The notes beneath the pieces are model-generated. The model was not told the DNA's origin. It saw only the letters and a list, made by a program, of their open reading frames with translations, and did no database searches. Positions 1-9,670 of a stretch of DNA of 64,000 nt are shown here, in pieces. Position 1 is the stretch's first letter; every line of letters starts with the position of its first letter. A program made the translations under genes and the position numbers. Source of the stretch: Gloeocapsopsis sp. IPPAS B-1203 (GTDB lineage: Bacteria > Cyanobacteriota > Cyanobacteriia > Cyanobacteriales > Chroococcidiopsidaceae). The stretch lies in contig NZ_PEIG01000005.1 in the NCBI RefSeq assembly GCF_002749975.1, positions 186,001-250,000 on the forward strand. The letters run 5' to 3'.

Positions 1-1
1 C

Positions 2-1531
2 GTTATGCCTAATTCTTTCTGGTCGTACCAGGAAACATTAAATTTAGCAGGTTTGCGCTCAACAAATCCACCGCTTGGTTTAATTACGATCGCCGCAATG
101 TTGCCAGCTGAGTGGGAAATTCGCTTTGTAGACCGCAATATCCGCTTTGAAACGGAGGATGACTGGGCTTGGTGCGACTTGGTCATCATATCAGCAATGA
201 TTATCCAAAAACAAGACTTTCGCGAACTCATCCAAAAAGGGGTTGCGTTAGGGAAGAAAGTTGCTGTAGGTGGTCCATACCCGACATCTGTACCAAAGAT
301 TGCATTAGATGCAGGAGCGCATTATCTTATTTTGGATGAAGGGGAATGCACAATTCCCATGTTTTTAGAAGCTTTAGCACGTGGCGAAGCCTGTGGGATA
401 TTCCGATCGCCAGAAAAACCTGATGTAACGCAAACACCAATTGCACGGTACGACTTACTTGATTTAAACGCCTACTTAGCAGTTACAGTTCAGTTTTCCC
501 GTGGTTGTCCTTTTCAGTGCGAATTCTGTGACATTATTAACTTGTACGGACGCAAGCCTCGCACAAAAACCCCAGAGCAAATGTTGCAAGAATTTCAAGT
601 TCTTTATGACTTGGGTTGGCGGCGATACGTATTTGTTGTTGATGATAATTTTATTGGCAATAAACGGAATGCAAAAGTATTTTTAAAGGCATTGATTCCG
701 TGGATGGAAGCGCATGATTATCCCTTCATTTTATTAACTGAAGCTTCGCTAAATTTAGCTGAAGATGATGAATTAGTTGAACTCATGGTAAAAGCTGGTT
801 TTACTATGGTGTTTATGGGGATTGAAACTCCGGATACAGATAGTTTAGTAGGCATTCATAAATTACAAAATACTCGTCAAGATTTGATTGAATCTTGTCA
901 TAAAATTACCCGTGCCGGACTGCAAATTATGTCTGGTTTTATTATGGGATTTGATAACGAACGTCCTGGTGCAGGAAAACGAATTCAAACATTCATTGAA
1001 GAAACAGGAATTCCACAGTGTCAATTTAGTTTATTGCAAGCATTACAAAATACAGCAATGTGGAATCGCCTGCAAAAAGAAGGGCGACTAGTTGACGGTT
1101 TAGGGACGATTCACCAAGGTGCAATTATGAATTTTGTGCCGACTCGTCCGGTAGAAGAGTTAACGGAAGAATATATCGATGCCTTCTGGAATATTTATGA
1201 ACCAATGCCATATTTGAAACGTACGTTTCGTCACTTTCGGATGATGAATGGCTGGCGGGGTAAAACAAAACGCCCAGTAACAATGACTGAATTGCAGTTA
1301 TTTGCTGCGCTTTGTTGGCGACAGGGTTTGTTGCGTTCGACGCGATTTCGTTTTTGGTGGCAATTAGGGGCGATCGCACTGACAAAACCACGTCTGGTAT
1401 ATGATTACTTAGTTGCCTTAGGTGCAGGCGAACACTTTTTCCACTACCGCTACCAAGTGCGAGAACAATTGCAAGTACAACTGAGTACAATCAAACAAGC
1501 AAAGCAACAGGAGTTATTAGCTGTTAGCTAA
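2..1531 (+). CDS. B12-binding-domain radical SAM protein, 5' end missing
   Basis: The reading frame is open to the window edge. The first Met (base 5) begins inside a conserved N-terminal stretch (SFWSYQ...PPLGLITIAAMLP), so the true start is upstream and the gene is partial. An N-terminal Rossmann-like cobalamin-binding type region (about residues 15-125) is followed by a radical SAM core with the CxxxCxxC cluster motif (RGCPFQCEFCD, Cys168/172/175 counted from base 5) and a C-terminal DUF4070-like region. Such enzymes use a [4Fe-4S] cluster and SAM to make a 5'-deoxyadenosyl radical. The substrate of this subgroup is not known to me. It converges on the next gene with 4 bp between the stops. 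Confidence 0.85.
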   Translation, partial: VMPNSFWSYQETLNLAGLRSTNPPLGLITIAAMLPAEWEIRFVDRNIRFETEDDWAWCDLVIISAMIIQKQDFRELIQKGVALGKKVAVGGPYPTSVPKIALDAGAHYLILDEGECTIPMFLEALARGEACGIFRSPEKPDVTQTPIARYDLLDLNAYLAVTVQFSRGCPFQCEFCDIINLYGRKPRTKTPEQMLQEFQVLYDLGWRRYVFVVDDNFIGNKRNAKVFLKALIPWMEAHDYPFILLTEASLNLAEDDELVELMVKAGFTMVFMGIETPDTDSLVGIHKLQNTRQDLIESCHKITRAGLQIMSGFIMGFDNERPGAGKRIQTFIEETGIPQCQFSLLQALQNTAMWNRLQKEGRLVDGLGTIHQGAIMNFVPTRPVEELTEEYIDAFWNIYEPMPYLKRTFRHFRMMNGWRGKTKRPVTMTELQLFAALCWRQGLLRSTRFRFWWQLGAIALTKPRLVYDYLVALGAGEHFFHYRYQVREQLQVQLSTIKQAKQQELLAVS

Positions 1532-1535
1532 TTGT

Positions 1536-2618
1536 TTACTCGCTTAAACGTTGACGCAGCCATAAAGCGAAAAAGGGAAGTGCTAAACGATAATTCTGTT
1601 CAGAACCGTAGATCAAGCCTTTTTGCTGTAATCCTATCAATGCACCTTGTAGACTTCCACCACGAGAAAGCCCGTGTTTTTGAATATACTCTCGGCTTTG
1701 TGGTTTACTTGTAGGATCTAACGCAAGACATTCTAAAAGTTGCACTTGACTTGCAGGTAAAAGCATGAGTAATGACTCGAAGGTGATTGACAAATCCTGT
1801 AATAACTCTTGAATTACTTGATGTACTTGTTCATCGCCAATGAACTCATCGGTACGACGGCTGACAAGGCGACGAATCAGTGTCATCGCATCGCCAATGT
1901 GTCCTTGAACTGCATCAATGAAAACGTCTATCGCTTGCGATCGTGAATCAAATGTTAGCCCCTGGGTATGTAAAATTTCTCTTGCCCATACTGCCAACAC
2001 ATCATCTGCTAAAGGAGTAAGTTCGACAACTTCTAGCGGGTATTCGGTATGCGTAATTTCTGCAATTGTAGCAATGAGTACGTAGCTGACTCGCGTCTGT
2101 AACTTAATTTCTCGCCTTAGCGTGTTTTCCCATTCACTATTGCGATCCCATGAGCGGAGGTGCGGAAAACTCTGTAAAATCAGCACAACACGTTTATTAA
2201 CGACTTCGGCTAAAAGTTGCGGTAGCTGAATTAATCTTTCAAAGGCTTGCCATAGCTGCTTTGGTGTTACCGCAGGTGCGAGTTTCAGGTGAGTGCTGTT
2301 GTCGGTGATGTGAACTGTAAACAAATCTTTGGCAATTGTGTTAACCCACGTTTGCAGTAGCGTCGAGTCAAAGTTTTGACTAATTGCTTCTGCGAGTAAT
2401 TCGATGAATTGCCTTCCTGCGATCGCGCGGATGCAATCTATTTCTAAAGCGATCGCTCCTACTTCTAAAGCCGCAGTTCTTACCAACGTCCGTCTTCCAC
2501 ACCCTGGTACTCCCGCAATCAAGAGATCTCCATCGCGGGCGAGAACTTCCACAATCTGTTGAAATTGAGCCGAACGCCCAATGATTTCTATCGAAGTAGA
2601 CACATTTACTACATTCAC
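1536..2618 (-). CDS. AAA/ORC-like ATP-binding protein with degenerate P-loop
   Basis: A 360-residue protein whose N-terminal half looks like an AAA/Cdc6-type NTPase, with a C-terminal winged-helix-like region (about 275-355). The P-loop region reads GVPGCGRRTLV (residues 36-46), so the usual Walker A lysine is replaced by Arg. The candidate Walker B strand VVLILQSF lacks the usual acidic residue. It may bind nucleotide without efficient hydrolysis. No specific role is recognised. It is divergent from the P-type ATPase gene, with a 162-bp spacer that holds two inverted repeats. Confidence 0.65.
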   Translation of the reverse strand: MNVVNVSTSIEIIGRSAQFQQIVEVLARDGDLLIAGVPGCGRRTLVRTAALEVGAIALEIDCIRAIAGRQFIELLAEAISQNFDSTLLQTWVNTIAKDLFTVHITDNSTHLKLAPAVTPKQLWQAFERLIQLPQLLAEVVNKRVVLILQSFPHLRSWDRNSEWENTLRREIKLQTRVSYVLIATIAEITHTEYPLEVVELTPLADDVLAVWAREILHTQGLTFDSRSQAIDVFIDAVQGHIGDAMTLIRRLVSRRTDEFIGDEQVHQVIQELLQDLSITFESLLMLLPASQVQLLECLALDPTSKPQSREYIQKHGLSRGGSLQGALIGLQQKGLIYGSEQNYRLALPFFALWLRQRLSE

Positions 2619-2707
2619 GCACCTGTACCAATTTTGGATAGAACAAAGCTAACTGGTGAAATTTTCCACCAACTCGAAGGCAATCTATAGTTACCATTAA
2701 AAACCAT

Positions 2708-2761
2708 TAGTGTAGTTTTTAGTAAAACACTATTTATTAGTGCTAAATATTAGATAGCACT
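2708..2761. promoter_or_regulatory. Two inverted repeats in a divergent promoter region
   Basis: TAGTGT (2708-2713) pairs with ACACTA (2727-2732), and AGTGCT (2739-2744) pairs with AGCACT (2756-2761). Both lie just before the P-type ATPase start at 2781 and upstream of the AAA-like gene at 2618. They could be operators or part of an AT-rich promoter region. No known regulator motif is recognised. Confidence 0.3.
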
Positions 2762-2780
2762 TAACAATTGATTAAGAAAT

Positions 2781-5501
2781 ATGACGCAGACGCTAGCGCC
2801 GAGACTGCTACAGCAGCAGTCCCCAGTTTGGCACGCTTTGGAGATTGAGCAAGCGATCGCAATTCTTGAAACGGACGCTGCACAAGGATTGAGTAACACC
2901 GAAGCCAAGCAACGTTTAGCAAGGTTTGGGGCAAACGAACTGACAGCAAAAAAGCAAAAACCTTGGTGGTTAAAGTTTCTGTTGCAATACAACCAACCAT
3001 TGCTCTACATCTTAATTGCGGCAGGGGCAACCAAAGCCATCATTGGCGAATTTGTTAACGCGGCTGTGATTTGGGGTGTGACGACAACCAACGCGATTAT
3101 TGGATACGTTCAAGAATCGAAAGCCGAAGGAGCAATCGCCGCCCTAGCGCAGTCAATAACCACCGAAGCAACCGTGATTCGTGACGGGGAAAAATTACGA
3201 GTTGCATCACGTGAGTTAGTTCCTGGGGATATTGTGTTACTCACTTCTGGCGACAAAGTCCCCGCAGATTTACGGCTGATTCAAGTTCGCAATGTGCAAA
3301 TTGATGAATCTGCGCTGACAGGAGAATCTGTTGCAGTGGAAAAACAGCCGCACGTTCTCACAAGCGAAACTTTATTAGCCGAACGCCGTAATATGGCATA
3401 CGCGGGAGGTTTTGTTACATTTGGACAAGCAACGGGAGTTGTTGTAGCGACAGGTAATGCGACTGAAACAGGGCGGATTTCGCAGCTACTTGAGCAAAAA
3501 ACGGATTTATCTACACCACTAAGCCGAAAACTCGAAAAATTCAGCCATACATGGTTATACCTGGTATTGGGGCTAGCGACACTGACTTTACTTGTTGGCT
3601 GGCAAACTAAACCGTGGCGTGAAGCGATCGAAGCTACAGTAGCGTTAATCGTTGGCTCGATTCCGGAAGGATTACCCGCAGTCGTTACCGTAACGTTGGC
3701 GATTGGAGTCTCGCGGATGGCGCGACGTCATGCAATTGTTCGCAAACTACCAGCAGTTGAAGCATTAGGAAGCGCGACAATCATTTGTTCGGATAAAACT
3801 GGTACATTGACCGAAAACCAGATGACGGTGCAAGCTATCTATGCAGGAGACAAACGATATGCACTCACAGGTAACGGGTACAGTCCTGAAGGAGAAATTT
3901 TAGCAGTAGATGCGCAAGGATCAGAGGTTCTATCGAACATTGCCTTACAAGAATGTTTGATTGCTGGATTGTTATGTAATGACTCGCATTTAGAAGTTAA
4001 AAATCATCAATGGGTTGTTGTTGGAGATCCGACAGAGGGGGCGTTGATTGCGGCTGGCAATAAAGCAAATTTATTTCATTCAGCGTTGGAACAAGAAATG
4101 CCAAGAGTTGATGTCATTCCCTTTGAATCAGAATTTCAATATATGGCAACGTTGCACCAACAGCAGTCAGGGAAAGTCGTCTATGTTAAAGGTTCGGTAG
4201 AGGCAATTCTTAAGCGCTGCAAACAGCAATTAGATCCACAAGGAAAGTTAACATTTTTACATCCACAGACTGTGCATCAAGAAGTGGAGAAAATGGCACG
4301 ACAAGGATTGCGCGTGTTGGCTTTGGCAAAAAAAACTGTATCCATCTCGACACTAAAACACTCAGATATCGATAGCGGGTTAATTTTTCTGGGATTGCAA
4401 GGGATGATCGATCCGCCCCGTGCTGAGGCAATTAAGGCGGTGCAAGCCTGCCAACAAGCTGGAATTCAAGTGAAGATGATTACGGGCGATCATGCGGTGA
4501 CGGCGAGTGCGATCGCATCCCGCATGGGCATCAATAAAGATGGTGCAGTCAAAGCATTTACAGGCGCTCAACTTGCGGCAATGGATCAGCGCGAACTCGC
4601 GGCGGTTGCTGAAGAAGGAGTTGTCTTTGCCCGCGTTGCACCCGAACAAAAGTTACGTTTAGTCGAAGCGCTGCAATCGCGAGGTGAAATTGTCGCGATG
4701 ACAGGTGATGGTGTCAACGATGCACCCGCACTCAAACAAGCCGATATTGGCATTGCAATGGGGGGCGCTGGTACAGAAGTTGCCAAAGAAGCCGCAGATA
4801 TGTTGCTGACTGATGATAACTTTGCTTCGATCGCAGCGGCGGTAGAAGAAGGACGTGCAGTATACAAAAATATCGTCAAAGCGATGTGCTTTATTCTCCC
4901 TGTCAACGGAGGAGAATCAATGACAATTTTACTCAGTACCTTACTAGCACGCGATTTACCAATTTTATCGTTGCAAATTCTCTGGTTGAACGTGATCAAC
5001 TCGATTGCGATGACTGTGCCTTTAGCGTTTGAGCCGAAATCGCGCAATGTCATGCAACAGCCACCGCGTCGCCCTAACGAAGCTTTACTTTCAAAAAGTC
5101 GGGTTCAGCGGATTTTGGCAATTTCGCTGTTTAATTGGATTGTCATCTTTGGGGTTTTTGAATATATTCGGGCAACGACGGGAGACATCAATTTAGCGCG
5201 AACTATGGCAATCAATTCACTCATTGCTGGCAGGATTTTTTATCTTTTAAGTTTGAGTCAGTTAGTACCGAATTTGATGGCTAAAATTAAGGGTACAGCG
5301 GCAGAAGTTGATATTCCTGCGATCGCATTTGGCATTATTGGTGCGATTATTTTGCAAATCGTCTTCTGTTACCTACCAATCATTAATACTATCTTCTCAA
5401 CCGCGCCTCTCGATTTTCATCATTGGCTATTCTGTCTTGCTGTTGGTTTACCAATGATTCCTTGGTCAATATTTGTCAACCGTCTCGATCCACCAAACTA
5501 A
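2781..5501 (+). CDS. Cation-transporting P-type ATPase (P2A, Ca2+-type)
   Basis: A 906-residue P-type ATPase of normal length. It has an N-terminal cation-ATPase domain, the actuator TGES loop (SALTGESVAVEK) and the M4 motif IPEGLPAVVT typical of SERCA-like P2A pumps. The phosphorylation motif DKTGTLT has its Asp at residue 338. The nucleotide-binding domain, the hinge TGDGVNDAPALKQAD and a six-helix C-terminal domain follow. The enzyme is an inner (cytoplasmic) membrane pump driven by ATP. The ion is inferred as Ca2+ from the M4 signature, but other cations cannot be excluded. A rho-independent terminator follows 40 bp downstream. Confidence 0.9.
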   Translation: MTQTLAPRLLQQQSPVWHALEIEQAIAILETDAAQGLSNTEAKQRLARFGANELTAKKQKPWWLKFLLQYNQPLLYILIAAGATKAIIGEFVNAAVIWGVTTTNAIIGYVQESKAEGAIAALAQSITTEATVIRDGEKLRVASRELVPGDIVLLTSGDKVPADLRLIQVRNVQIDESALTGESVAVEKQPHVLTSETLLAERRNMAYAGGFVTFGQATGVVVATGNATETGRISQLLEQKTDLSTPLSRKLEKFSHTWLYLVLGLATLTLLVGWQTKPWREAIEATVALIVGSIPEGLPAVVTVTLAIGVSRMARRHAIVRKLPAVEALGSATIICSDKTGTLTENQMTVQAIYAGDKRYALTGNGYSPEGEILAVDAQGSEVLSNIALQECLIAGLLCNDSHLEVKNHQWVVVGDPTEGALIAAGNKANLFHSALEQEMPRVDVIPFESEFQYMATLHQQQSGKVVYVKGSVEAILKRCKQQLDPQGKLTFLHPQTVHQEVEKMARQGLRVLALAKKTVSISTLKHSDIDSGLIFLGLQGMIDPPRAEAIKAVQACQQAGIQVKMITGDHAVTASAIASRMGINKDGAVKAFTGAQLAAMDQRELAAVAEEGVVFARVAPEQKLRLVEALQSRGEIVAMTGDGVNDAPALKQADIGIAMGGAGTEVAKEAADMLLTDDNFASIAAAVEEGRAVYKNIVKAMCFILPVNGGESMTILLSTLLARDLPILSLQILWLNVINSIAMTVPLAFEPKSRNVMQQPPRRPNEALLSKSRVQRILAISLFNWIVIFGVFEYIRATTGDINLARTMAINSLIAGRIFYLLSLSQLVPNLMAKIKGTAAEVDIPAIAFGIIGAIILQIVFCYLPIINTIFSTAPLDFHHWLFCLAVGLPMIPWSIFVNRLDPPN

Positions 5502-5538
5502 GTATACTCTGATGTCATTGGCGATCGCGCGTTAACAG

Positions 5539-5564
5539 AAGAGGGACGAAACCCTCTTTTTGCT
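5539..5564 (+). terminator. Rho-independent terminator after the P-type ATPase
   Basis: The perfect stem AGAGGG/CCCTCT (5540-5545 and 5552-5557) has a 6-nt loop and runs directly into TTTT-G-CTTTT. It ends transcription of the P-type ATPase. Confidence 0.85.
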
Positions 5565-5663
5565 TTTACTTTAAATATCACATCGTTTTTCCGAAATGTC
5601 GTTGATGGGTGCTGTATCCATCCCTTACACCGCAATATTCAATTTCACTAGGTGGAACTCGCC

Positions 5664-6353
5664 ATGACAAGGATGCGACAATTCATCAATCAAAGTAAGT
5701 GGGATTCGTTTCTATTAGTTGTTGTTACTTGCTTCAGTCTTTTCTACTTGCTGGCAATTCCTTTCGGTTGGATACGCACAAGATTTGAACTAACCGAGAT
5801 CATCATTTTTACAATTATCTTATTAATTAATTCCGAATTACTCGAACGTCTTAGAAAACTTGGAATTAATAAAGATGGTATCACATTTGAACTCGATCAA
5901 ATTCAGGCTGAACAAAAGAATCAAAGAGACAATATTGAAACTAATAAAGCTAATATTGAAGCTGTGACAAATATCCTTCAGCGCTTAACTTTACTAGAAG
6001 CTCAACTCGCTGAAAATAGAAAAGATTCTCATCTATTAAGCCAGAACTTGCTTGATGACTATGAGCTAAAGCACCTGCGTAAGCTAGCAAGTGATACTCC
6101 CTTTAATTATAAAAGACAACCCTCATTTGAACGCGAACTCAGACATCTGCGCGCATTAGGCTTTGTTGAGAATATGCCTGGAAAAACAATTTCTCATATG
6201 CCAGAACGTGGAGATTTAAAAGAACATCTAAGAATTACTGAACATGGCAAGCAATATTTAGACAAAATCGAGTCTATGGCTACTACAGATTATTCAGCAT
6301 CAATCAGTAATAATAGTAGCAGAGATCCTTCTGAGAAAAGCGATCGCACTTAG
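5664..6353 (+). CDS. Membrane protein with coiled coil and winged-helix-like C-terminus
   Basis: I do not recognise the family. Visible parts are two hydrophobic segments (about residues 15-37 and 43-60), a Gln/Glu/Asn/Lys-rich coiled coil (about 75-130), and a C-terminal region (about 130-205) with the pattern LLDDYELKHLRKLAS...FERELRHLRALGF. That pattern looks like a winged-helix domain with its wing at ITEHGKQYL. The preferred start is ATG 5664, because GGTGG lies 8 nt before it. A GTG at 5652 would add four residues. It stands alone between a terminator and the convergent ychF. Confidence 0.6.
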   Translation: MTRMRQFINQSKWDSFLLVVVTCFSLFYLLAIPFGWIRTRFELTEIIIFTIILLINSELLERLRKLGINKDGITFELDQIQAEQKNQRDNIETNKANIEAVTNILQRLTLLEAQLAENRKDSHLLSQNLLDDYELKHLRKLASDTPFNYKRQPSFERELRHLRALGFVENMPGKTISHMPERGDLKEHLRITEHGKQYLDKIESMATTDYSASISNNSSRDPSEKSDRT

Positions 6354-6432
6354 ATAAATAAAGTCCAGAAAGGTAAACTTAACAAATAAAACGCTGACTA
6401 AGAGTTTGCTGCTGTGTACACTTTAGTAACTA

Positions 6433-7524
6433 TTACACATTAAATCGAAATAGCATCACGTCGCCTTCTTGGACAACATACTCTTTTCCTTCACTCCGAA
6501 CTAAGCCTTTTTCTTTTGCTGCATTCATCGATCCAGTCGCGACTAAATCTTTGTAAGCAACTGTTTCTGCCCGAATAAATCCGCGTTCAAAATCAGAGTG
6601 AATGACACCTGCGGCTTGGGGCGCTGACATACCCGCATGAATTGTCCAAGCGCGAGTTTCTTTAGGTCCTGAAGTAAAATATGTGCGCAATCCTAAAAGT
6701 TCATAAGTTGCGCGAATAAGTGATTTTAATCCGCCTTCTTCGACTCCTAACGATGCGAGAAACTCAGCTTTATCTTCTTCAGGTAATTCTACTAATTCAG
6801 CTTCAACTTGGGCAGACACAATCACAACTTGAGCATTCTCTTGGGAAGCAATTTGCCGCACTTGCTCGACATATTCGTTACCTGTTGCTAAGTCATCTTC
6901 CGAGACATTTGCAGCATAAATAATTGGTTTACCGCTAAGTAATCCAAGTCCTTTAATTGTTGCGGCTTCTTCTTCAGTTAAATCAATTTGACGTACAGAT
7001 TTGCCTTCGTTCAATGCAGCACTTAGTTTTTCTAAAACGGTAACTTCAAATTGAGCGTCTTTACTTGTACGCGCTTGCTTTTTTGTGCGTTCAATACGTT
7101 TTTCTATTTGAGCCAAATCTGCTAACGCAAGTTCTAAATTAATAATTTCAATATCTCGTTTAGGATCAACTGAACCTGCGACGTGAATAATATCGTCGTT
7201 TTCAAAACAACGGACGACATGAGCGATCGCATCAACTTCACGAATATGGGAAAGAAACTGATTGCCTAAACCTTCGCCTTGGCTTGCACCTTTCACTAAA
7301 CCAGCAATGTCAACAAACTCAACTCGCGCTGGTACGATTTGTGCCGAAGATGAAATATCTCCCAGAACTTGTAACCGTTCATCTGGTACTGAAACGATAC
7401 CAACATTAGGTTCAATCGTACAGAAAGGGAAATTAGCAGCTTCCGCTTTGGCATTGGCAACCAAAGCATTAAACAAAGTCGATTTACCAACGTTGGGTAG
7501 CCCTACTATTCCGGCTCTGAGCAT
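6433..7524 (-). CDS. ychF: Redox-regulated ATPase YchF (OLA1 family)
   Basis: A 363-residue Obg-family protein of standard length. The N-terminal GTPase fold carries the P-loop GLPNVGKST (residues 8-16) and switch motif [11 protein letters not shown] coiled-coil insert follows (about 130-200). The C-terminus has a TGS domain (about 280-363) with the conserved end [10 protein letters not shown]. YchF/OLA1 prefers ATP over GTP and binds ribosomes. It helps regulate translation and stress responses in the cytoplasm. Start ATG 7524 gives the canonical [13 protein letters not shown] terminus. It is a monocistronic housekeeping gene. Confidence 0.95.
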   Translation of the reverse strand: MLRAGIVGLPNVGKSTLFNALVANAKAEAANFPFCTIEPNVGIVSVPDERLQVLGDISSSAQIVPARVEFVDIAGLVKGASQGEGLGNQFLSHIREVDAIAHVVRCFENDDIIHVAGSVDPKRDIEIINLELALADLAQIEKRIERTKKQARTSKDAQFEVTVLEKLSAALNEGKSVRQIDLTEEEAATIKGLGLLSGKPIIYAANVSEDDLATGNEYVEQVRQIASQENAQVVIVSAQVEAELVELPEEDKAEFLASLGVEEGGLKSLIRATYELLGLRTYFTSGPKETRAWTIHAGMSAPQAAGVIHSDFERGFIRAETVAYKDLVATGSMNAAKEKGLVRSEGKEYVVQEGDVMLFRFNV

Positions 7525-7734
7525 ATACTTTTTGCAGATGAACGGTCAGCTTAACTAGTTTAACGAAGTTTGGCTAATTATTGTCTCTAGCAGTTCAATT
7601 TAGTCTGGGCATACTGAAACGTAATGCTTCTAGCGACATCATGATGCAACATCCAAACTAAACTTGGGTTGTGCGTAGAAACTCAAAAGTAGCTCAAGCT
7701 TTGATGCAATTGGGTCTAAAATCCAAAAAGATAT

Positions 7735-7950
7735 CTATACTGGCTCAGGAATTGGTTGGGGAATTGGTGCAGGTACTGGCTGTGGTGCAGGTCCTGGTGT
7801 AGGCTGAGGAATAGGACTTGGTACTGGTTGTGGCGACGGTTCTGGTGTCGGTTGTGGTGCAGGAGACGGTGGTGTGGGATCTGGCAAAGGATTGGGAATT
7901 GGTGTAGGAATTTCTGGTTGTGGTAGAGGGTTAGGAGTAGGATTAATCAT
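7735..7950 (-). CDS. Proline-rich repeat small protein
   Basis: A 71-residue frame made almost only of Pro, Gln, Thr, Ser, Ala, Glu and Val, in PQP/PxP repeats such as PIPNPLPDPTP and PQPVPAPIPQP. There is no signal peptide and no Lys or Arg after the N-terminus. The DNA is an imperfect tandem repeat of GGTGTAGG/GGTTGTGG-like units. It could be an extended polyproline-II linker peptide, a remnant of a larger surface protein, or merely a low-complexity repeat left open by chance. No ribosome binding site is obvious. Confidence 0.4.
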   Translation of the reverse strand: MINPTPNPLPQPEIPTPIPNPLPDPTPPSPAPQPTPEPSPQPVPSPIPQPTPGPAPQPVPAPIPQPIPEPV

Positions 7951-8123
7951 TGCAACTCGATTGAATTTGTCTATACCACCCTAAATAACAACTGCTATTT
8001 ATTACATCTATCTATGTGTCTACACCCAGTGCGACTTGATACTTTACTAAGTGGCTAAAACTCATATCAAGGGTAGGGCAGGCTTGAGTTTCTACCCTAT
8101 AAAATCATCACAATACTATTTTT

Positions 8124-9608
8124 ATGTCTTTTCCCGATCAACACCAAACAAACCTACCAATATTAAATGCTTTACGCGAATGTACTAACAAAAACCATGC
8201 AGCTTTTTATACACCAGGACACAAACGAGGACAAGGTATTTCCTCACAGTTAGCTGATGCTTTCGATTCAAGTGTATTTAAGTTCGATTTACCAGAACTT
8301 CCAGAACTAGATAATTTGTTTGCTCCTCAAGGTGTGATTCAGCAAGCCCAAGAATTAGCAGCAGATACCTTTGGTGCAGAACAAACTTGGTTCTTAGTTA
8401 ATGGTTCTACGTGTGGTGTAGAAGCTGCAATCTTGGCTACGTGTGGTGTAGGAGATAAAATCATTCTGCCGCGTAACGCACACTCATCTTGCATTGCAGG
8501 CTTAATTCTCTCCGGTGCAATTCCTGTGTTTGTTAATCCCGAATATGATTCAACACTAGATATTGCCCATAGTGTGACTCCAGAAGGTGTTGCAATCGCA
8601 CTCCAACAGCATCCTGACGCGAAAGCTGTGATGGTTGTTTACCCAACGTATTACGGTGCGTGTGGTGATATTGGTGCGATCGCATCTCTTACCCACAAAC
8701 ACAATATTCCTTTACTTGTAGACGAAGCCCACGGCGGACACTTTGCATTTCATCCGGATCTACCGATATCTGCATTGGCAGCTGGTGCAGATTTAACAGT
8801 GCAATCAACACATAAAGTTCTTGGGGCAATGACTCAAGCATCGATGCTGCACATCCAAGGCAGTAGAATAGATCGCGATCGCCTTTCTAAAGCATTACAA
8901 CTTCTGCAATCTACAAGCCCTAGTTATTTACTTTTAGCTTCCCTCGATGCCGCACGGCAACAAATGGCACTGCAAGGAAAACAGCTAATGTCACGCACTT
9001 TACAGCTTGCTATAGAAGCGCGTACCCAAATTCATCAAATTCCTGGATTATTAGTTTTAGAATGCAAATCTACTCCTGGCTTTTGTCATCTAGATCCAAC
9101 GCGGCTGACGGTAACGGTTTCAGATTTAGGCTTGACAGGCTTTGAAGCAGATGAAATCTTGCATGAACAACTTGGTGTAACCGCAGAATTACCTTCATTA
9201 CAAAACCTGACATTTATTATTTCCTTGGGCAACACGCAAGAAGATATCGAAAAACTAGTGCAAGCTTTCATTTTGGTATCTAAACAACATCAAAAAGAAC
9301 ACTTGACTTGTAAAAAGCCTTTGTGGGAAAATCTTTTTTATATGATGGATTATACTGTGCAAATTTCGCCACAACAAGCATATTTTGCCGCTACTGAGAG
9401 TGTACCGATAGTCAAGGCTTGCGATCGCATCTGTGCAGAGTTAATTTGTCCTTACCCTCCAGGAATTCCTGTTTTGATGCCAGGAGAAATCATCACCCTA
9501 CAAGCTTTAGATTATCTTCAACAAATCCAGGCACAGCGAGGCTTTATTAGTGGTTGTGCTGATAATACTTTAAGTACTATAAAAGTAATAAAAGAACAAA
9601 TCGCATAA
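8124..9608 (+). CDS. PLP-dependent Orn/Lys/Arg decarboxylase family protein
   Basis: A 494-residue fold-type I PLP enzyme of the major ornithine/lysine/arginine decarboxylase family, in the short form common in cyanobacteria and Firmicutes. The N-terminus has the conserved HAAFYTPGHKRG. The nucleotide-binding region is GSTCGVEAAIL, the cofactor-contacting Asp lies in LLVDEAHGGHF, and the Schiff-base lysine is Lys231 in QSTHKVLGAMTQ. It likely decarboxylates a basic amino acid to a polyamine precursor in the cytoplasm. Which amino acid is used cannot be read from the sequence. It is not in an operon. Confidence 0.85.
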   Translation: MSFPDQHQTNLPILNALRECTNKNHAAFYTPGHKRGQGISSQLADAFDSSVFKFDLPELPELDNLFAPQGVIQQAQELAADTFGAEQTWFLVNGSTCGVEAAILATCGVGDKIILPRNAHSSCIAGLILSGAIPVFVNPEYDSTLDIAHSVTPEGVAIALQQHPDAKAVMVVYPTYYGACGDIGAIASLTHKHNIPLLVDEAHGGHFAFHPDLPISALAAGADLTVQSTHKVLGAMTQASMLHIQGSRIDRDRLSKALQLLQSTSPSYLLLASLDAARQQMALQGKQLMSRTLQLAIEARTQIHQIPGLLVLECKSTPGFCHLDPTRLTVTVSDLGLTGFEADEILHEQLGVTAELPSLQNLTFIISLGNTQEDIEKLVQAFILVSKQHQKEHLTCKKPLWENLFYMMDYTVQISPQQAYFAATESVPIVKACDRICAELICPYPPGIPVLMPGEIITLQALDYLQQIQAQRGFISGCADNTLSTIKVIKEQIA

Positions 9609-9670
9609 TAACTATAGTATTCATTCCAATGCTTAAAACTTGGAGATTTCAAACCCTACACGCTCCTCAA

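Noticed and set aside
1125-1490. Antisense open frame inside the radical SAM gene
   Set aside because: Shadow of the real gene, no conserved features or ribosome binding site.
7951-8123. tRNA or small RNA in the spacer before the decarboxylase
   Set aside because: No cloverleaf or conserved RNA motif could be made out.
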